From contig JBKCNM010000104.1 in the NCBI GenBank assembly GCA_046297395.1, forward strand, positions 1 to 64,000: 64,000 nucleotides of DNA, in the 5' to 3' direction. The notes under the pieces are model-generated. The model was given only the letters and a program-made list of their open reading frames with translations, had not been told where the DNA came from and ran no database searches. The DNA is from JBEICQ01 sp046297395. GTDB taxonomy: Bacteria > Bacteroidota > Bacteroidia > UBA4408. Shown here one piece after another: positions 17,914 to 26,838 of the stretch; positions within the stretch are counted from its first letter, which is position 1, and each line of letters begins with the position of its first letter. Both the position numbers and the translations under genes were made by a program.

Positions 17914-20466
17914 TTATGCTTGAGGATTATCGTTATTTTCTGTTGCTTCTGCGTCCGATGATGCGCCACCTTCTTGATTCTCGCTGCCCGTAGTTTCAGG
18001 GGTTCCTGTTTCGGTTTCAACCTCTTCTACATGTTCAACTTTAGTTACAGCTGCAATTTCATCTTCGTTTTGCAGATTGATCAGTTTCACACCTTGTGAT
18101 ACCCTTCCGATGACGCGGAGATCGGCAACTGAGAGACGAATGGTGAGTCCGCTTCGGTTGATGATGATGATGTCGTTGCTGTCATCTACATCCATGATTG
18201 ACACGAGTGTACCGGTTTTTTCGGTGATGTTGATGGTCTTCACTCCCTTGCCACCTCGGTTGGTGATGCGATACTCCTCCATCTCACTTCGTTTACCAAA
18301 CCCTTTTTCGGATACCACCATCACATTTTTCGTATTACCACTCATGGTAATCATGCCTATTACTTCATCATTTTCTGAAGCCAGACGGATGCCTCTTACT
18401 CCTGATGCGTTTCTTCCCATCGGCCTTACTTTGGATTCATTGAATCGCACGAGTTTCCCTTGCTTGGAAGCGAGCAACACTTCATCTGTTCCATTTGTAA
18501 GCCTGGCCTCGAGCAGCATATCATTGTCCTTTACAGTGATGGCATTGATGCCATTTTGCCTTGGTCGGCTATAGGCTTCCAAGGAAGTCTTTTTAATCGT
18601 GCCCTGTCGGGAGCAAAGAATGATAAAGTGATTGTTGATGTACTCCTCATCTTCCAGCGAGCGAACATTGATGTAAGCTTTTACCTTGTCGTCAGGCGTA
18701 ATATTGATGAGATTTTGAATGGCTCTTCCCTTGGAATTTTTGTTGCCTTCAGGTATTTCATATCCTTTGAGCCAGAAACATTTTCCTTTCTCTGTGAAAA
18801 AGAGAATGTAATTATGTGTGCTTACAACAAAAATGTGTTCAAGAAAATCTTCATCCCGGGATGCACTGCCTATGGAGCCCCTGCCACCACGATTCTGCAC
18901 ACGATACTCTGTGAGCGGCGTGCGCTTGATGTAGCCCATGTGCGAAATAGTAATCACCACATCCTCTTCTTCAATCAAATCTTCCATGCGGAACTCCTCT
19001 CCCGCAAAAACAATTTCTGTTTTGCGTTCGTCTCCATACTTGTCGCGGATTTCAACCAATTCATCCTTGATGATTTTCATCCTCAATCCTTCATCTGAAA
19101 GAATCTCATTGAGGTAAGCAATCTGCTTCATCAATGCCTCGTATTCTTCTTTAATCTTGTCGCGCTCAAGTCCGGTAAGTGCACGCAAACGCATTTCCAG
19201 AATGGCCTTTGCCTGAATCTCGGTAAGCCCGAAATTACTCATCAGGCCTTCACGCGCTTCATCGGGAGTAGCGGCATCTCTGATAAGTTTGATGACCTCA
19301 TCAAGATGATCGAGTGCGATGAGGTAACCCTGCAATATGTGAGCACGCTTCTCGGCCTGAGCAAGTTCAAACTTGGTGCGGCGTACAACCACTTCATGAC
19401 GATGATCCACAAAATGATGAATCATGTCTTTGAGGTTGAGCAGCATGGGGCGTCCTTTTACGAGCGCAATGTTGTTAACCGAGAACGAAGTCTGCAGTTC
19501 GGTGTATTTGTAAAGTTTGTTGAGAACCACATTGGCCATGGCATCGCGTTTTATCTCATACACGATACGCATGCCTTCCCTATCGCTTTCGTCAAGGATA
19601 TTGCTGATGCCTTCAATCTTTTTATCGTTTACCAGATCGGCCGTTTTTTTAATCATTTCGGCTTTGTTAATCTGGTAGGGAATTTCGGTTACAATGATGC
19701 GCTCCCTGCCATCTGGTTTATTTTCGATAGTAGCTTTAGCCCTGAGTACAATTCTCCCTCTTCCTGTTTCAAACGCTTGTTTAACGCCTTCGTATCCATA
19801 GATGATGCCACCTGTTGGAAAATCAGGTGCTTTGATGTAGTGCATCAGCTCATGAATTTCTATGTTTCGGTTGTCTATGTAGGCTATGATGGCATTGATG
19901 GTTTCAGTGAGGTTGTGGGGCGCCATGTTCGTGGCCATGCCCACAGCAATTCCGCTGGAACCATTGAGAATGAGATTGGGAATCTTGCTTGGCAATACGG
20001 TGGGCTCTTCCAGAGAGTCATCGAAGTTGAGCCGGAAATCAACAGTTTCTTTATCAATATCTGCCAGCATTTCTTCGGCAAACTTCTTCAGCCTCACCTC
20101 TGTATATCGCATGGCAGCGGGGCTGTCGCCATCTACTGACCCAAAGTTACCCTGTCCGTCAACCATTTGGTAACGCATGCTCCAGTCCTGTGCCATACGC
20201 ACCATGGCGTCGTATACCGAACTGTCGCCATGCGGATGGTATTTACCCAACACTTCTCCTACAATCCTGGCGGATTTCTTATGCGGACGATTACTGAGTA
20301 CGCCCAACTCCTGCATCCCAAAAAGGATGCGGCGGTGTACGGGTTTTAATCCGTCGCGCACATCGGGCAGTGCGCGTGATACAATCACCGACATTGAATA
20401 GTCAATGTAGGCGGTTTTCATTTCTTCCTCGATGTTAATCGGAATGATGGGTTCTCCTTCGTTCAT
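17914..20466 (-). CDS. gyrA: DNA gyrase subunit A
   Basis: Breakage-reunion subunit of gyrase, which introduces negative supercoils with GyrB. 850 residues, complete. Catalytic Tyr121 in AAMRYTE. The quinolone-resistance region YHPHGDSSVYDAM has Ser82 and Asp86 at the positions equivalent to E. coli 83 and 87, the susceptible-type residues. The C-terminal pinwheel holds the GyrA box QNRGGRG (about residue 530) and a second NRGGKG repeat. The extreme C-terminus (about 810-850) is acidic and low-complexity, rich in Glu, Thr and Asn, as in other GyrA tails. The upstream 149 bases hold three inverted repeats. gyrB is not in the window. Confidence 0.98.
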   Translation of the reverse strand: MNEGEPIIPINIEEEMKTAYIDYSMSVIVSRALPDVRDGLKPVHRRILFGMQELGVLSNRPHKKSARIVGEVLGKYHPHGDSSVYDAMVRMAQDWSMRYQMVDGQGNFGSVDGDSPAAMRYTEVRLKKFAEEMLADIDKETVDFRLNFDDSLEEPTVLPSKIPNLILNGSSGIAVGMATNMAPHNLTETINAIIAYIDNRNIEIHELMHYIKAPDFPTGGIIYGYEGVKQAFETGRGRIVLRAKATIENKPDGRERIIVTEIPYQINKAEMIKKTADLVNDKKIEGISNILDESDREGMRIVYEIKRDAMANVVLNKLYKYTELQTSFSVNNIALVKGRPMLLNLKDMIHHFVDHRHEVVVRRTKFELAQAEKRAHILQGYLIALDHLDEVIKLIRDAATPDEAREGLMSNFGLTEIQAKAILEMRLRALTGLERDKIKEEYEALMKQIAYLNEILSDEGLRMKIIKDELVEIRDKYGDERKTEIVFAGEEFRMEDLIEEEDVVITISHMGYIKRTPLTEYRVQNRGGRGSIGSASRDEDFLEHIFVVSTHNYILFFTEKGKCFWLKGYEIPEGNKNSKGRAIQNLINITPDDKVKAYINVRSLEDEEYINNHFIILCSRQGTIKKTSLEAYSRPRQNGINAITVKDNDMLLEARLTNGTDEVLLASKQGKLVRFNESKVRPMGRNASGVRGIRLASENDEVIGMITMSGNTKNVMVVSEKGFGKRSEMEEYRITNRGGKGVKTINITEKTGTLVSIMDVDDSNDIIIINRSGLTIRLSVADLRVIGRVSQGVKLINLQNEDEIAAVTKVEHVEEVETETGTPETTGSENQEGGASSDAEATENNDNPQA

Positions 20467-20514
20467 TTACAAAATTTGAGATTGATTTTTTGGACGCGTG
20501 AAAATACGCCAAAT

Positions 20515-20573
20515 GCTTGTAAATACAAGCTATTTCATAGCTTTTTTACACACAATTTCACAAGCTTTGTGAA
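20515..20573. repeat. Three adjacent inverted repeats upstream of gyrA
   Basis: GCTTGTA-aa-TACAAGC (20515-20530), AAGCTAT-ttc-ATAGCTT (20527-20543) and TTCACAA-gct-TTGTGAA (20557-20573). Each has perfect 7-bp arms. ACAAGCT recurs at 20525 and 20560. A TTATTCACA (DnaA-box consensus) lies on the minus strand at 20568-20576. Candidate regulatory cluster for gyrA. Confidence 0.5.
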
Positions 20574-20592
20574 TAAGTTTTTTGGGAAAAAT

Positions 20593-20615
20593 AAAGCCCC
20601 TTTTTTTTGGGCTTT
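20593..20615 (-). terminator. Terminator of the class I aminotransferase gene
   Basis: On the minus strand AAAGCCC (20615-20609) pairs with GGGCTTT (20599-20593) across an A-rich loop, followed by ATTTTTCCC. It begins one base after the stop codon of the aminotransferase. Confidence 0.6.
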
Positions 20616-21815
20616 TCAGAGTGTTTTTCCGGGATAGATGGTCAGGGCTTTTTCCAGACAATCCATCGCATTTTTGAGTTTGTCCAGATTTAATACATAG
20701 GCAATTCTCACCTGTTTCTTCCCGTCGGCTGCATGGGAATAAAACCCTGATGCGGGCGCCAGCATCACGGTTTGCCCTTCATGTGAGAAGTGCTCCAAAA
20801 GCCATTGGCAAAATACATCGGCATCGTCTACAGGCAGACTCGCCATGCAATAAAAAGCCCCGGAGGGTTTTGGACAAAACACTCCTGGCATGTGGTTTAA
20901 TCTGTCTACAACATAATCTCTGCGACGGGTATATTCAGCCAACACATTTTCAAAATACATTCTTGGGGTGTCAAGCGCAGCTTCCGCAGCCACTTGTCCG
21001 AAGGTAGGCGGACTCAACCTTGCCTGGGCAAATTTGAGTGCATTTTGCATCACAGTTCGGTTGCGGGTGATCAGCGCCCCAATGCGCGCTCCGCATGCAG
21101 AGTAACGCTTGGAAATGCTGTCGAGCAAAATGGTGTTTTCTTCAATTCCTTCAAGATGCATCACCGAAACATAGGTCTTGCCATCGTAACAGAATTCTCT
21201 GTAAACCTCATCTGAAAGCAAAAACAAATCATATTTCTTTACAAGGTTCTTGAGTGATTCGAGCTCTTCGCGGGTGTATAGGTAACCGGTAGGGTTGCCC
21301 GGGTTACAAAGCATGATGGCTTTGGTTTTTGGAGTGATCAAGGCTTCAAAAGAAGAAATAGGAGGCAGGGCAAATCCACTGGAGATGTCTGATTTTACAG
21401 CCACTACCTTCACATCTGCCTGTCTGGAAAATCCATTGTAATTGGCATAAAAGGGTTCGGGGATAATGATTTCATCACCGGGATTCAGACAGGTCATCAT
21501 GGCAATTTCTATGGCTTCGCTGCCGCCTGTGGTGATTAAGATATCTTCATAACTCAGTTCAATACCAAAAGACTGATAATAGTTTGTGAGTTTCCTTCGG
21601 TAACTCTCTATGCCTGCAGAGTGGCTGTACTCAACTATCTTGGGTGAGAAATCATGGAGGGCCTTGAGCATGACTTCAGGGGTCTCAATATCAGGTTGTC
21701 CGATGTTGAGATGATAGATACTGATGCCGTTTTTTTTTGCTTTCTCTGCAAAGGGAACAAGTTTCCGTATGGGAGAGGCCGGCATGGCCATTGCTTTTTC
21801 AGATATATGAGGCAT
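20616..21815 (-). CDS. Class I/II pyridoxal-phosphate aminotransferase
   Basis: Cytoplasmic fold-type I aminotransferase of 399 residues, closest in pattern to the aspartate/aromatic aminotransferase Ib group. Motifs: ITTGGSEAIEIAM (cofactor phosphate loop, about 96), CNPGNPTGYLY (about 175), LLSDEVYREFCYDG (Asp/Tyr contacts, about 205) and SISKRYSACGARIG with the Schiff-base Lys (about 240). The substrate cannot be read from sequence; aspartate, alanine and methionine/kynurenine-type activities are all possible. The frame starts MPHISEKAMAM, which is usual for the group. Stands alone between two terminators. Confidence 0.88.
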   Translation of the reverse strand: MPHISEKAMAMPASPIRKLVPFAEKAKKNGISIYHLNIGQPDIETPEVMLKALHDFSPKIVEYSHSAGIESYRRKLTNYYQSFGIELSYEDILITTGGSEAIEIAMMTCLNPGDEIIIPEPFYANYNGFSRQADVKVVAVKSDISSGFALPPISSFEALITPKTKAIMLCNPGNPTGYLYTREELESLKNLVKKYDLFLLSDEVYREFCYDGKTYVSVMHLEGIEENTILLDSISKRYSACGARIGALITRNRTVMQNALKFAQARLSPPTFGQVAAEAALDTPRMYFENVLAEYTRRRDYVVDRLNHMPGVFCPKPSGAFYCMASLPVDDADVFCQWLLEHFSHEGQTVMLAPASGFYSHAADGKKQVRIAYVLNLDKLKNAMDCLEKALTIYPGKTL

Positions 21816-21864
21816 ATTGTGGATGTCTTTCCGGCCTCAAAGATGGGCTATTTTGTGCAGAATT

Positions 21865-21898
21865 AAAACAAAAAAAGCCATCGTTTTCGATGGCTTTT
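21865..21898 (-). terminator. Terminator of the DUF1573 pair
   Basis: AAAAGCCATCG and CGATGGCTTTT (21873-21883 and 21888-21898) form an 11-bp stem with a TTTT loop on the plus strand. Read on the minus strand it is followed by a T-run at 21877-21870 and beyond. It closes the minus-strand DUF1573 genes. Confidence 0.85.
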
Positions 21899-21920
21899 CT
21901 TGGTCTTTGTAATGAGGTGA

Positions 21921-22349
21921 TTAATGTCCTTGTGCAGGAGCTGCATTGGGGTCAGGCTTCACATTTCCTTTGATGCGAAGAATTTTAGAAGCGGTCTTTG
22001 CATTAGAGGTAACTGTGATGGTCTTTTCGAATGGTCCCACGCGATCTGTGGCATACTTTACTTTGATTTCTGCGCTTGCTCCGGGCTTGATGGGCTCTTT
22101 TGGCCAGGTAGGCACTGTACAGCCGCAAGAACCTTGACAATTGGTAATGATGAGCGGTTCTTTTCCGGTGTTCTTGAATGTAAAGGCGCGATTTCCGTCG
22201 GCATTATGCTCAATGGTTCCGTCGTCTATCACATCACTGGTGAATGTAATCTCGGCTGCATTTGGATTTGCATTGCCTGCATTGTCTTGTGCCTTCAGTG
22301 CAAAGGCGCTGATCAGTAAAAAACTGAGAGAGAACAGTGTGCTTTTCAT
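21921..22349 (-). CDS. DUF1573 exported protein, copy 2
   Basis: A 142-residue exported protein: signal peptide (MKSTLFSLSFLLISAFALKAQ), then one DUF1573 domain of Ig-like ASH/MSP type. The core strings are ITFTSDVIDDGTIEHNADG, FTFKNTGKEPLIITN and GSCGCTVPTWPKEPIKPG, with the invariant CGC. The C-terminus ends DPNAAPAQGH. A paralogue of the gene just upstream (33 bases apart), probably by tandem duplication and co-transcribed. DUF1573 proteins are abundant in Bacteroidota and their role is not established. Confidence 0.88.
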   Translation of the reverse strand: MKSTLFSLSFLLISAFALKAQDNAGNANPNAAEITFTSDVIDDGTIEHNADGNRAFTFKNTGKEPLIITNCQGSCGCTVPTWPKEPIKPGASAEIKVKYATDRVGPFEKTITVTSNAKTASKILRIKGNVKPDPNAAPAQGH

Positions 22350-22382
22350 GTTGTTTGGTTGTTAATTGATTATGTGATTTGC

Positions 22383-22865
22383 TTATTTGGTATTTTCAAG
22401 CGGCATGCCCGATGAAACTTTTTTTGCAGGGAATGTTTCTTCTTCTGCTTTGGCGTTTACTACCCCTTTGATGGTAAGCGTTTTTGTTCCTGAGTTTGCA
22501 TTGGATGTAACCGTAACTGTTTTGTTAAAGGCGCCTACCCGCTTGGTATCATAACTCACTTTAAGCAGGCCTGGTCCGCCCGGAGGAATCGGTTCTTTTG
22601 GGTAACTGGGTACTGTACATCCGCAACTGCCTCTGGCTCCGCTGATAATGAGTGGCTCTTTTCCGCTGTTGGAAAACTTAAATTCATATACCCCATTGGC
22701 ACCTTGATCAATGGTACCGTAATCATGAAGTTCTTTTTCGAATCTGATATCTGCCATGGATGCGGGAGTGGCTGCAGAGGATGTGCTCTTGTCCTGGGCT
22801 GTGGCCTCACCAAAAGCCAAACACATACCAAGGAGGACGGGTGTAAGGAGGGATGAAATTTTCAT
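22383..22865 (-). CDS. DUF1573 exported protein, copy 1
   Basis: A 160-residue paralogue of the following gene: signal peptide (about 1-23), then a DUF1573 domain with IRFEKELHDYGTIDQGANG, FKFSNSGKEPLIISG and GSCGCTVPSYPKEPIPPG. The C-terminal extension KAEEETFPAKKVSSG is absent from copy 2. A TATTTTTG box on the minus strand at 22898-22891 gives a leader of roughly 25 bases. First gene of the pair. Periplasmic or surface-associated; function unknown. Confidence 0.88.
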   Translation of the reverse strand: MKISSLLTPVLLGMCLAFGEATAQDKSTSSAATPASMADIRFEKELHDYGTIDQGANGVYEFKFSNSGKEPLIISGARGSCGCTVPSYPKEPIPPGGPGLLKVSYDTKRVGAFNKTVTVTSNANSGTKTLTIKGVVNAKAEEETFPAKKVSSGMPLENTK

Positions 22866-22890
22866 AATGCTCGTTTTGCGAAAATTGTGC

Positions 22891-22898
22891 CAAAAATA
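22891..22898 (-). promoter_or_regulatory. -7 box TATTTTTG for the DUF1573 pair
   Basis: Exact TANNTTTG on the minus strand, 25 bases before the ATG at 22865. Confidence 0.5.
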
Positions 22899-22938
22899 AA
22901 ACTATTCCCGAAATTTACATTTCATTCTCTGATTTACC

Positions 22939-22961
22939 GTGTTTAAAACACATTACATTTG
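22939..22961 (+). promoter_or_regulatory. Promoter of hbd with palindrome in the spacer
   Basis: -7 box TACATTTG at 22954-22961, 15 bases before the ATG at 22977. A palindrome GTGTTT-a-AAACAC at 22939-22951 ends two bases before the box, a position where a bound repressor would block the promoter. The operator role is inference. Confidence 0.55.
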
Positions 22962-22976
22962 CCACCATCTCGCTTT

Positions 22977-23876
22977 ATGATTAAAAATGTAACTGTTATC
23001 GGTGCCGGAACCATGGGAAATGGCATCGCGCATGTGTTTGCCCAACATGGATTTCGTACCTATCTCTTCGATATCGCTGAATCCTCTCTTCAAAAAGCCA
23101 GGGCCAAAATTGAAACGAATCTCGACAGGATGCTTGCCAAAGGCAGTATCAGTGAAGATGTTAAGTCTAAAACACTCTCAAACCTGCACACAGGTACCTC
23201 CATGGAAGAGGCATGCAAGGATGCAGATCTCGTAGTGGAGGCTGCCACCGAAAAGGTGGAGCTAAAGCTGGATATTTTTACCCGTCTGGACGCCTTGTGC
23301 AAACCCGGATGTATTCTCGCCAGCAATACATCATCGATCCCCATCACCCGCATCGCAGCAGTTACCGCTCGTCCTGAACATGTTATTGGCATGCATTTTA
23401 TGAATCCTGTGCCCATCATGAAGCTGGTGGAAGTGATCAGAGGCTATCTAACTTCTGATGAGGTTTGTAAAATAATTATGGACCTCTCGGTGCAACTGTC
23501 CAAAACACCTACAGAGGTAAACGATTATCCCGGATTCATCTCCAACCGTATTTTGATGCCTATGATTAATGAAGCCATTTGCTCCCTTTTTGAAGGCGTA
23601 GCAGGTGTTTCGGAAATAGATACTGTGATGAAACTTGGCATGGCTCATCCCATGGGCCCGCTCCAACTGGCAGATTTCATTGGTCTGGATACCTGCCTGA
23701 GCATCCTTCGGGTGCTGCATGACGGATTTGGAAATCCAAAATATGCACCCTGTCCGCTGCTGGTAAACATGGTTACTTCCAAACAGCTTGGAGTAAAATC
23801 CGGAGCAGGATTTTATCTTTACGACGACAAAGGAAAACCTCTTCAGGTGAGTCCTCGCTTCAGGAATTTGTCCTGA
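22977..23876 (+). CDS. 3-hydroxybutyryl-CoA dehydrogenase
   Basis: NAD(P)-dependent 3-hydroxyacyl-CoA dehydrogenase of 299 residues, interconverting 3-hydroxybutyryl-CoA and acetoacetyl-CoA. The N-terminal Rossmann motif is VIGAGTMGNGIAHVFAQ (residues 5-21). The catalytic His lies in VIGMHFMNPVPIMKLVEVI (about 134-152). NDYPGFISNRILMPMINEA (about 183) and LGMAHPMGPLQLADFIGLD (about 217) are the C-terminal domain signatures. The usual start is MIKNVTVIG at 22977; the in-frame TTG at 22959 overlaps the -7 box and is rejected. Monofunctional, not fused to a hydratase. A crotonase gene lies 30 kb away in the window. Confidence 0.93.
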   Translation: MIKNVTVIGAGTMGNGIAHVFAQHGFRTYLFDIAESSLQKARAKIETNLDRMLAKGSISEDVKSKTLSNLHTGTSMEEACKDADLVVEAATEKVELKLDIFTRLDALCKPGCILASNTSSIPITRIAAVTARPEHVIGMHFMNPVPIMKLVEVIRGYLTSDEVCKIIMDLSVQLSKTPTEVNDYPGFISNRILMPMINEAICSLFEGVAGVSEIDTVMKLGMAHPMGPLQLADFIGLDTCLSILRVLHDGFGNPKYAPCPLLVNMVTSKQLGVKSGAGFYLYDDKGKPLQVSPRFRNLS

Positions 23877-23949
23877 AAAAAAAGACGGCAAATAGCCGTT
23901 CATCAGACAATTTTTTTAACAAATCAGAGAGTTTTTTACTGAAAATTAT

Positions 23950-23977
23950 AAACCCCGGTTGAAATTCCCCGGGGTTT
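23950..23977. terminator. Bidirectional terminator between hbd and the amylase gene
   Basis: AAACCCCGG (23950-23958) and CCGGGGTTT (23969-23977) form a 9-bp stem. On the plus strand GTTTTTT follows. It serves the two convergent genes. Confidence 0.8.
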
Positions 23978-24004
23978 GTTTTTTATGAATCGCTTGATTC
24001 GCTT

Positions 24005-26830
24005 TTATCTTCCTGAAAACACAATTTTTCCGCCTCCGGTTTGGTTTCCACCGGTTATCTGGTAAAAGTAATACCCGGGCTCAACCACTTGCCCTGCTTC
24101 ATTTTCCCCGTTCCATTCCACATTGTAATTCCCGGAAAAAGACCGTGCAGGTTTTATTACACGAACGGTTTTTCCGGTGATGTCACAGATGCTTACTTGA
24201 GGGATAGTTTGATCCCCTGATCGGAAGGAAATCATGGTTGTTTGCTCAAAAGGATTTGGAAAAACAGATGAAGAAATATTCGCAAAAGAAGGTTGCCTGA
24301 TGCCTACCACATCAATACTCATATCAGGCACCGGCATGGGCTGATCTGTAAATACCCTGAATTCCCCGGGCTGCAGTGGAATGGTCATGCCCACATCGGT
24401 AACATTGATGGTTTCTCCGGTAAAATAGTTGTACCAATTTCCGGTATGCTGAAATCCTGTATAGGTATTCTGTTGTACAACATCCATATTCCCAATCACG
24501 CAGGTGTTCATTTGGTTGTCGTTAACATACAATTGCTTTTGTAATCCAAATGCCGAAATCGAAAAATTGGAGGTTCGATAAGATGTGCTCATTCTTTTGA
24601 GTTTGTGCACAGCTGACCATACATTGTAGCAGTACTGCCTCTTGGGTTGGTTGTAATACTCCCACCAGCGGTTGGGTTTGGGAGCCGTTCTTCCGCCATA
24701 ATTAATTCCGGTATCGTAGGCTAGCTCTTCAAACTGCCAAAGCATTTTAGGTCCCGGTGTGAGCATAAGGAATGGTGCCACCAGTGCAGCACGCTCGGGC
24801 AATACTTGCACATCACGGGTATTGTATCCACCATTGGAATTTCCGTACCATTTAACAGCATAGGCCACTCTCTCTTCATCATGGCTTTCCGCAAAACCTA
24901 CCAGGTTATGAAATGGGAAATTTCTCGCTTGGTAGTTGATTCCCCAATTAAAATCTGAATTGCTTTGATAACCCATGGCCATCTGACTGAACTCATGCGT
25001 GGCTTTTCCCCAAAACATGCAACCATTGCCCGCCAGTGTGGCTTCTTCCTGCTGCCCTCCAAAATGCTCCATGATGGCATAAAGCCCCGGGTGACTTTGC
25101 CACATTTTGTTCACCATCCGGTTGATGATATTAATGCGCGATTGATCGTAATTGCCCCAAGCGCCTATATCAGTTCCTGAATAGGTTTGGGTAAGACCCT
25201 TGGATAAGTCAAACCGGTATCCGTCAATCTTATAATGTTCTGCCCAGTAGGAAAGTACGGTATCAACCATGGCTTGCACATATGGACTTTCGTGATTCAT
25301 ATCATACCCTACATTAAAAGGATGCGTGGGCTGTACATTGCAATAAGGACTATTTGCAGCAGGTTCCCCACGGCCTTCGTTCCACCATAACTTGGCATAA
25401 GGTGATTGGCCAAAACAATGGTTGAAAACAATATCCAAAATAACTGCAATACCATTGGCATGGAGCGTATCTATCAACTGTTTTAAGGTGTTTTTTGGAC
25501 CATAATATTTGTCAACCGCAAGGAAAAAAGTGGGAGCGTACCCCCAGGAATTATTTCCTTCAAATTCAGTCCAGGGCATGAACTCAACCGCATTGATGCC
25601 AAGTTTTTTCAGGTATTTGATGGAGTCAATAATTGATTTGTAATCATGACGGGGTACAAAATCCCTAACCAGCAATTCATAAATAACTAAATCTCTGCTA
25701 TCGGGTTTCTGAAAATTAGTGATGGCCCAGTTGTATGGTTGTTGAGCTGTTTGAAGGATAGAAACTTTTTCTGCAGTTTTTCCTTCAGGGTAGGGGATTA
25801 GATTTGGAAAAATAACAGGAGAAATTTGTGCATCGGAGCCCTGCTCCAAAATCTTGTCGCACATGGGGTCACCTACACGAATTTCATCATCAACAAAAAA
25901 CTGATAACGCACTTCCTGGCCAACAGGCAGGCCGTTTATCCGTAACCAATAACTGTTACCATCTGTAGTTTTGTTCATCAGATAGGCATTATTTACTTCC
26001 CAGTTATTGAAATCTCCAATCACATACACATGGTCATGAAATGGAGCAACCAGCATCAAGGTAACCGATGTGTCGCCCGGATGATAATTGATTCCTGATC
26101 TGATGCCGGGGGGAGGATTCTGTATCGTGTTTGCAGGACGCACAACATAATAAGTGGAATCTCTGATGGTACCATTGGCATTTTGAATCACATATTTCAA
26201 CCAGTGTTTTCCGGGAGCACTTACCGTGATGTTTGCGAAAATTTCGTTGGTACCATTTTGCTGTGCAATCAAACTGCCGTTCCTGTATAAGTTGATAAAA
26301 CTGGTTTGGTTTGCTCGCACCCTAAACTGAAAGTTTTGACCTACTGTAACCACCCTGCCATTTTCAACCGGAGACACAATGCTACCTGCAAGAGTTCTTG
26401 TTCTGTATATCGGTATCAAAACATCTGAATTGTCCGCATTTTTACCAACCTGTGTACCGGCACGGTTCCTGAATACCATGGCAAGCGCTCTCACTCTCTC
26501 ATTGTTAGACATGCCATAGAATACCGTGGGACGGAAGGTAATTTGGTATGTATTGGGTGCAATGCGAGGCATATGAACCGATGAATCCGGAAATGCCCAA
26601 AGCGTTTTTATAAATCTCCAGTTGGAGGGTTTTCCACTGAAATTGTTGATGACACCGGTATGAATAAAAACAGAATCATTGAAATTATTGAGCGCCCCGT
26701 TTCCCTGATTGGCAAAATAAGTAATGGTGATGGTATCAGTAATGGTCGGAAATGAGGGTGTTACCGTTACTACCTGAGCGCGCAGGAGAATAGGAAACAA
26801 AAGACAGAAAAATACTGCGAGGCGTTTCAT
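24005..26830 (-). CDS. Secreted GH13 alpha-amylase-family enzyme with T9SS sorting domain
   Basis: Exported alpha-glucan hydrolase of 941 residues. Signal peptide (MKRLAVFFCLLFPILLRAQ); a module shared with its two operon partners (about 25-150, ending VFRNRAGTQVGKNADN); an Ig-like linker; a CBM48-like domain (about 255-345, VYVIGDFNNWEV); the GH13 barrel (about 375-720); a short beta domain; and a T9SS type A sorting domain (about 865-941, SVFPNPFEQTTMISF). All four GH13 regions are present: DIVFNHC, GYRFDLSKG with nucleophile Asp541, MEHFGG with Glu588, and ESHDEER with Asp651. Exact specificity (amylase, pullulanase or neopullulanase) cannot be read. Third gene of the operon, 8 bases after its neighbour. 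No SusC/SusD genes are nearby. Confidence 0.9.
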   Translation of the reverse strand: MKRLAVFFCLLFPILLRAQVVTVTPSFPTITDTITITYFANQGNGALNNFNDSVFIHTGVINNFSGKPSNWRFIKTLWAFPDSSVHMPRIAPNTYQITFRPTVFYGMSNNERVRALAMVFRNRAGTQVGKNADNSDVLIPIYRTRTLAGSIVSPVENGRVVTVGQNFQFRVRANQTSFINLYRNGSLIAQQNGTNEIFANITVSAPGKHWLKYVIQNANGTIRDSTYYVVRPANTIQNPPPGIRSGINYHPGDTSVTLMLVAPFHDHVYVIGDFNNWEVNNAYLMNKTTDGNSYWLRINGLPVGQEVRYQFFVDDEIRVGDPMCDKILEQGSDAQISPVIFPNLIPYPEGKTAEKVSILQTAQQPYNWAITNFQKPDSRDLVIYELLVRDFVPRHDYKSIIDSIKYLKKLGINAVEFMPWTEFEGNNSWGYAPTFFLAVDKYYGPKNTLKQLIDTLHANGIAVILDIVFNHCFGQSPYAKLWWNEGRGEPAANSPYCNVQPTHPFNVGYDMNHESPYVQAMVDTVLSYWAEHYKIDGYRFDLSKGLTQTYSGTDIGAWGNYDQSRINIINRMVNKMWQSHPGLYAIMEHFGGQQEEATLAGNGCMFWGKATHEFSQMAMGYQSNSDFNWGINYQARNFPFHNLVGFAESHDEERVAYAVKWYGNSNGGYNTRDVQVLPERAALVAPFLMLTPGPKMLWQFEELAYDTGINYGGRTAPKPNRWWEYYNQPKRQYCYNVWSAVHKLKRMSTSYRTSNFSISAFGLQKQLYVNDNQMNTCVIGNMDVVQQNTYTGFQHTGNWYNYFTGETINVTDVGMTIPLQPGEFRVFTDQPMPVPDMSIDVVGIRQPSFANISSSVFPNPFEQTTMISFRSGDQTIPQVSICDITGKTVRVIKPARSFSGNYNVEWNGENEAGQVVEPGYYFYQITGGNQTGGGKIVFSGR

Positions 26831-26838
26831 GGATGTAT

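Noticed and set aside
18077..20401. Long antisense frames (e.g. 165, 212 and 277 residues) opposite gyrA
   Set aside because: They mirror the gyrA codon structure and resemble no known protein; gyrA explains the region fully.
23985..24004. ATG after the T-tract of the hbd terminator (23985)
   Set aside because: No reading frame follows it; the amylase gene is convergent. It shows that a T-run plus ATG alone is weak evidence, so the purM and xer cases rest on the conserved N-termini.
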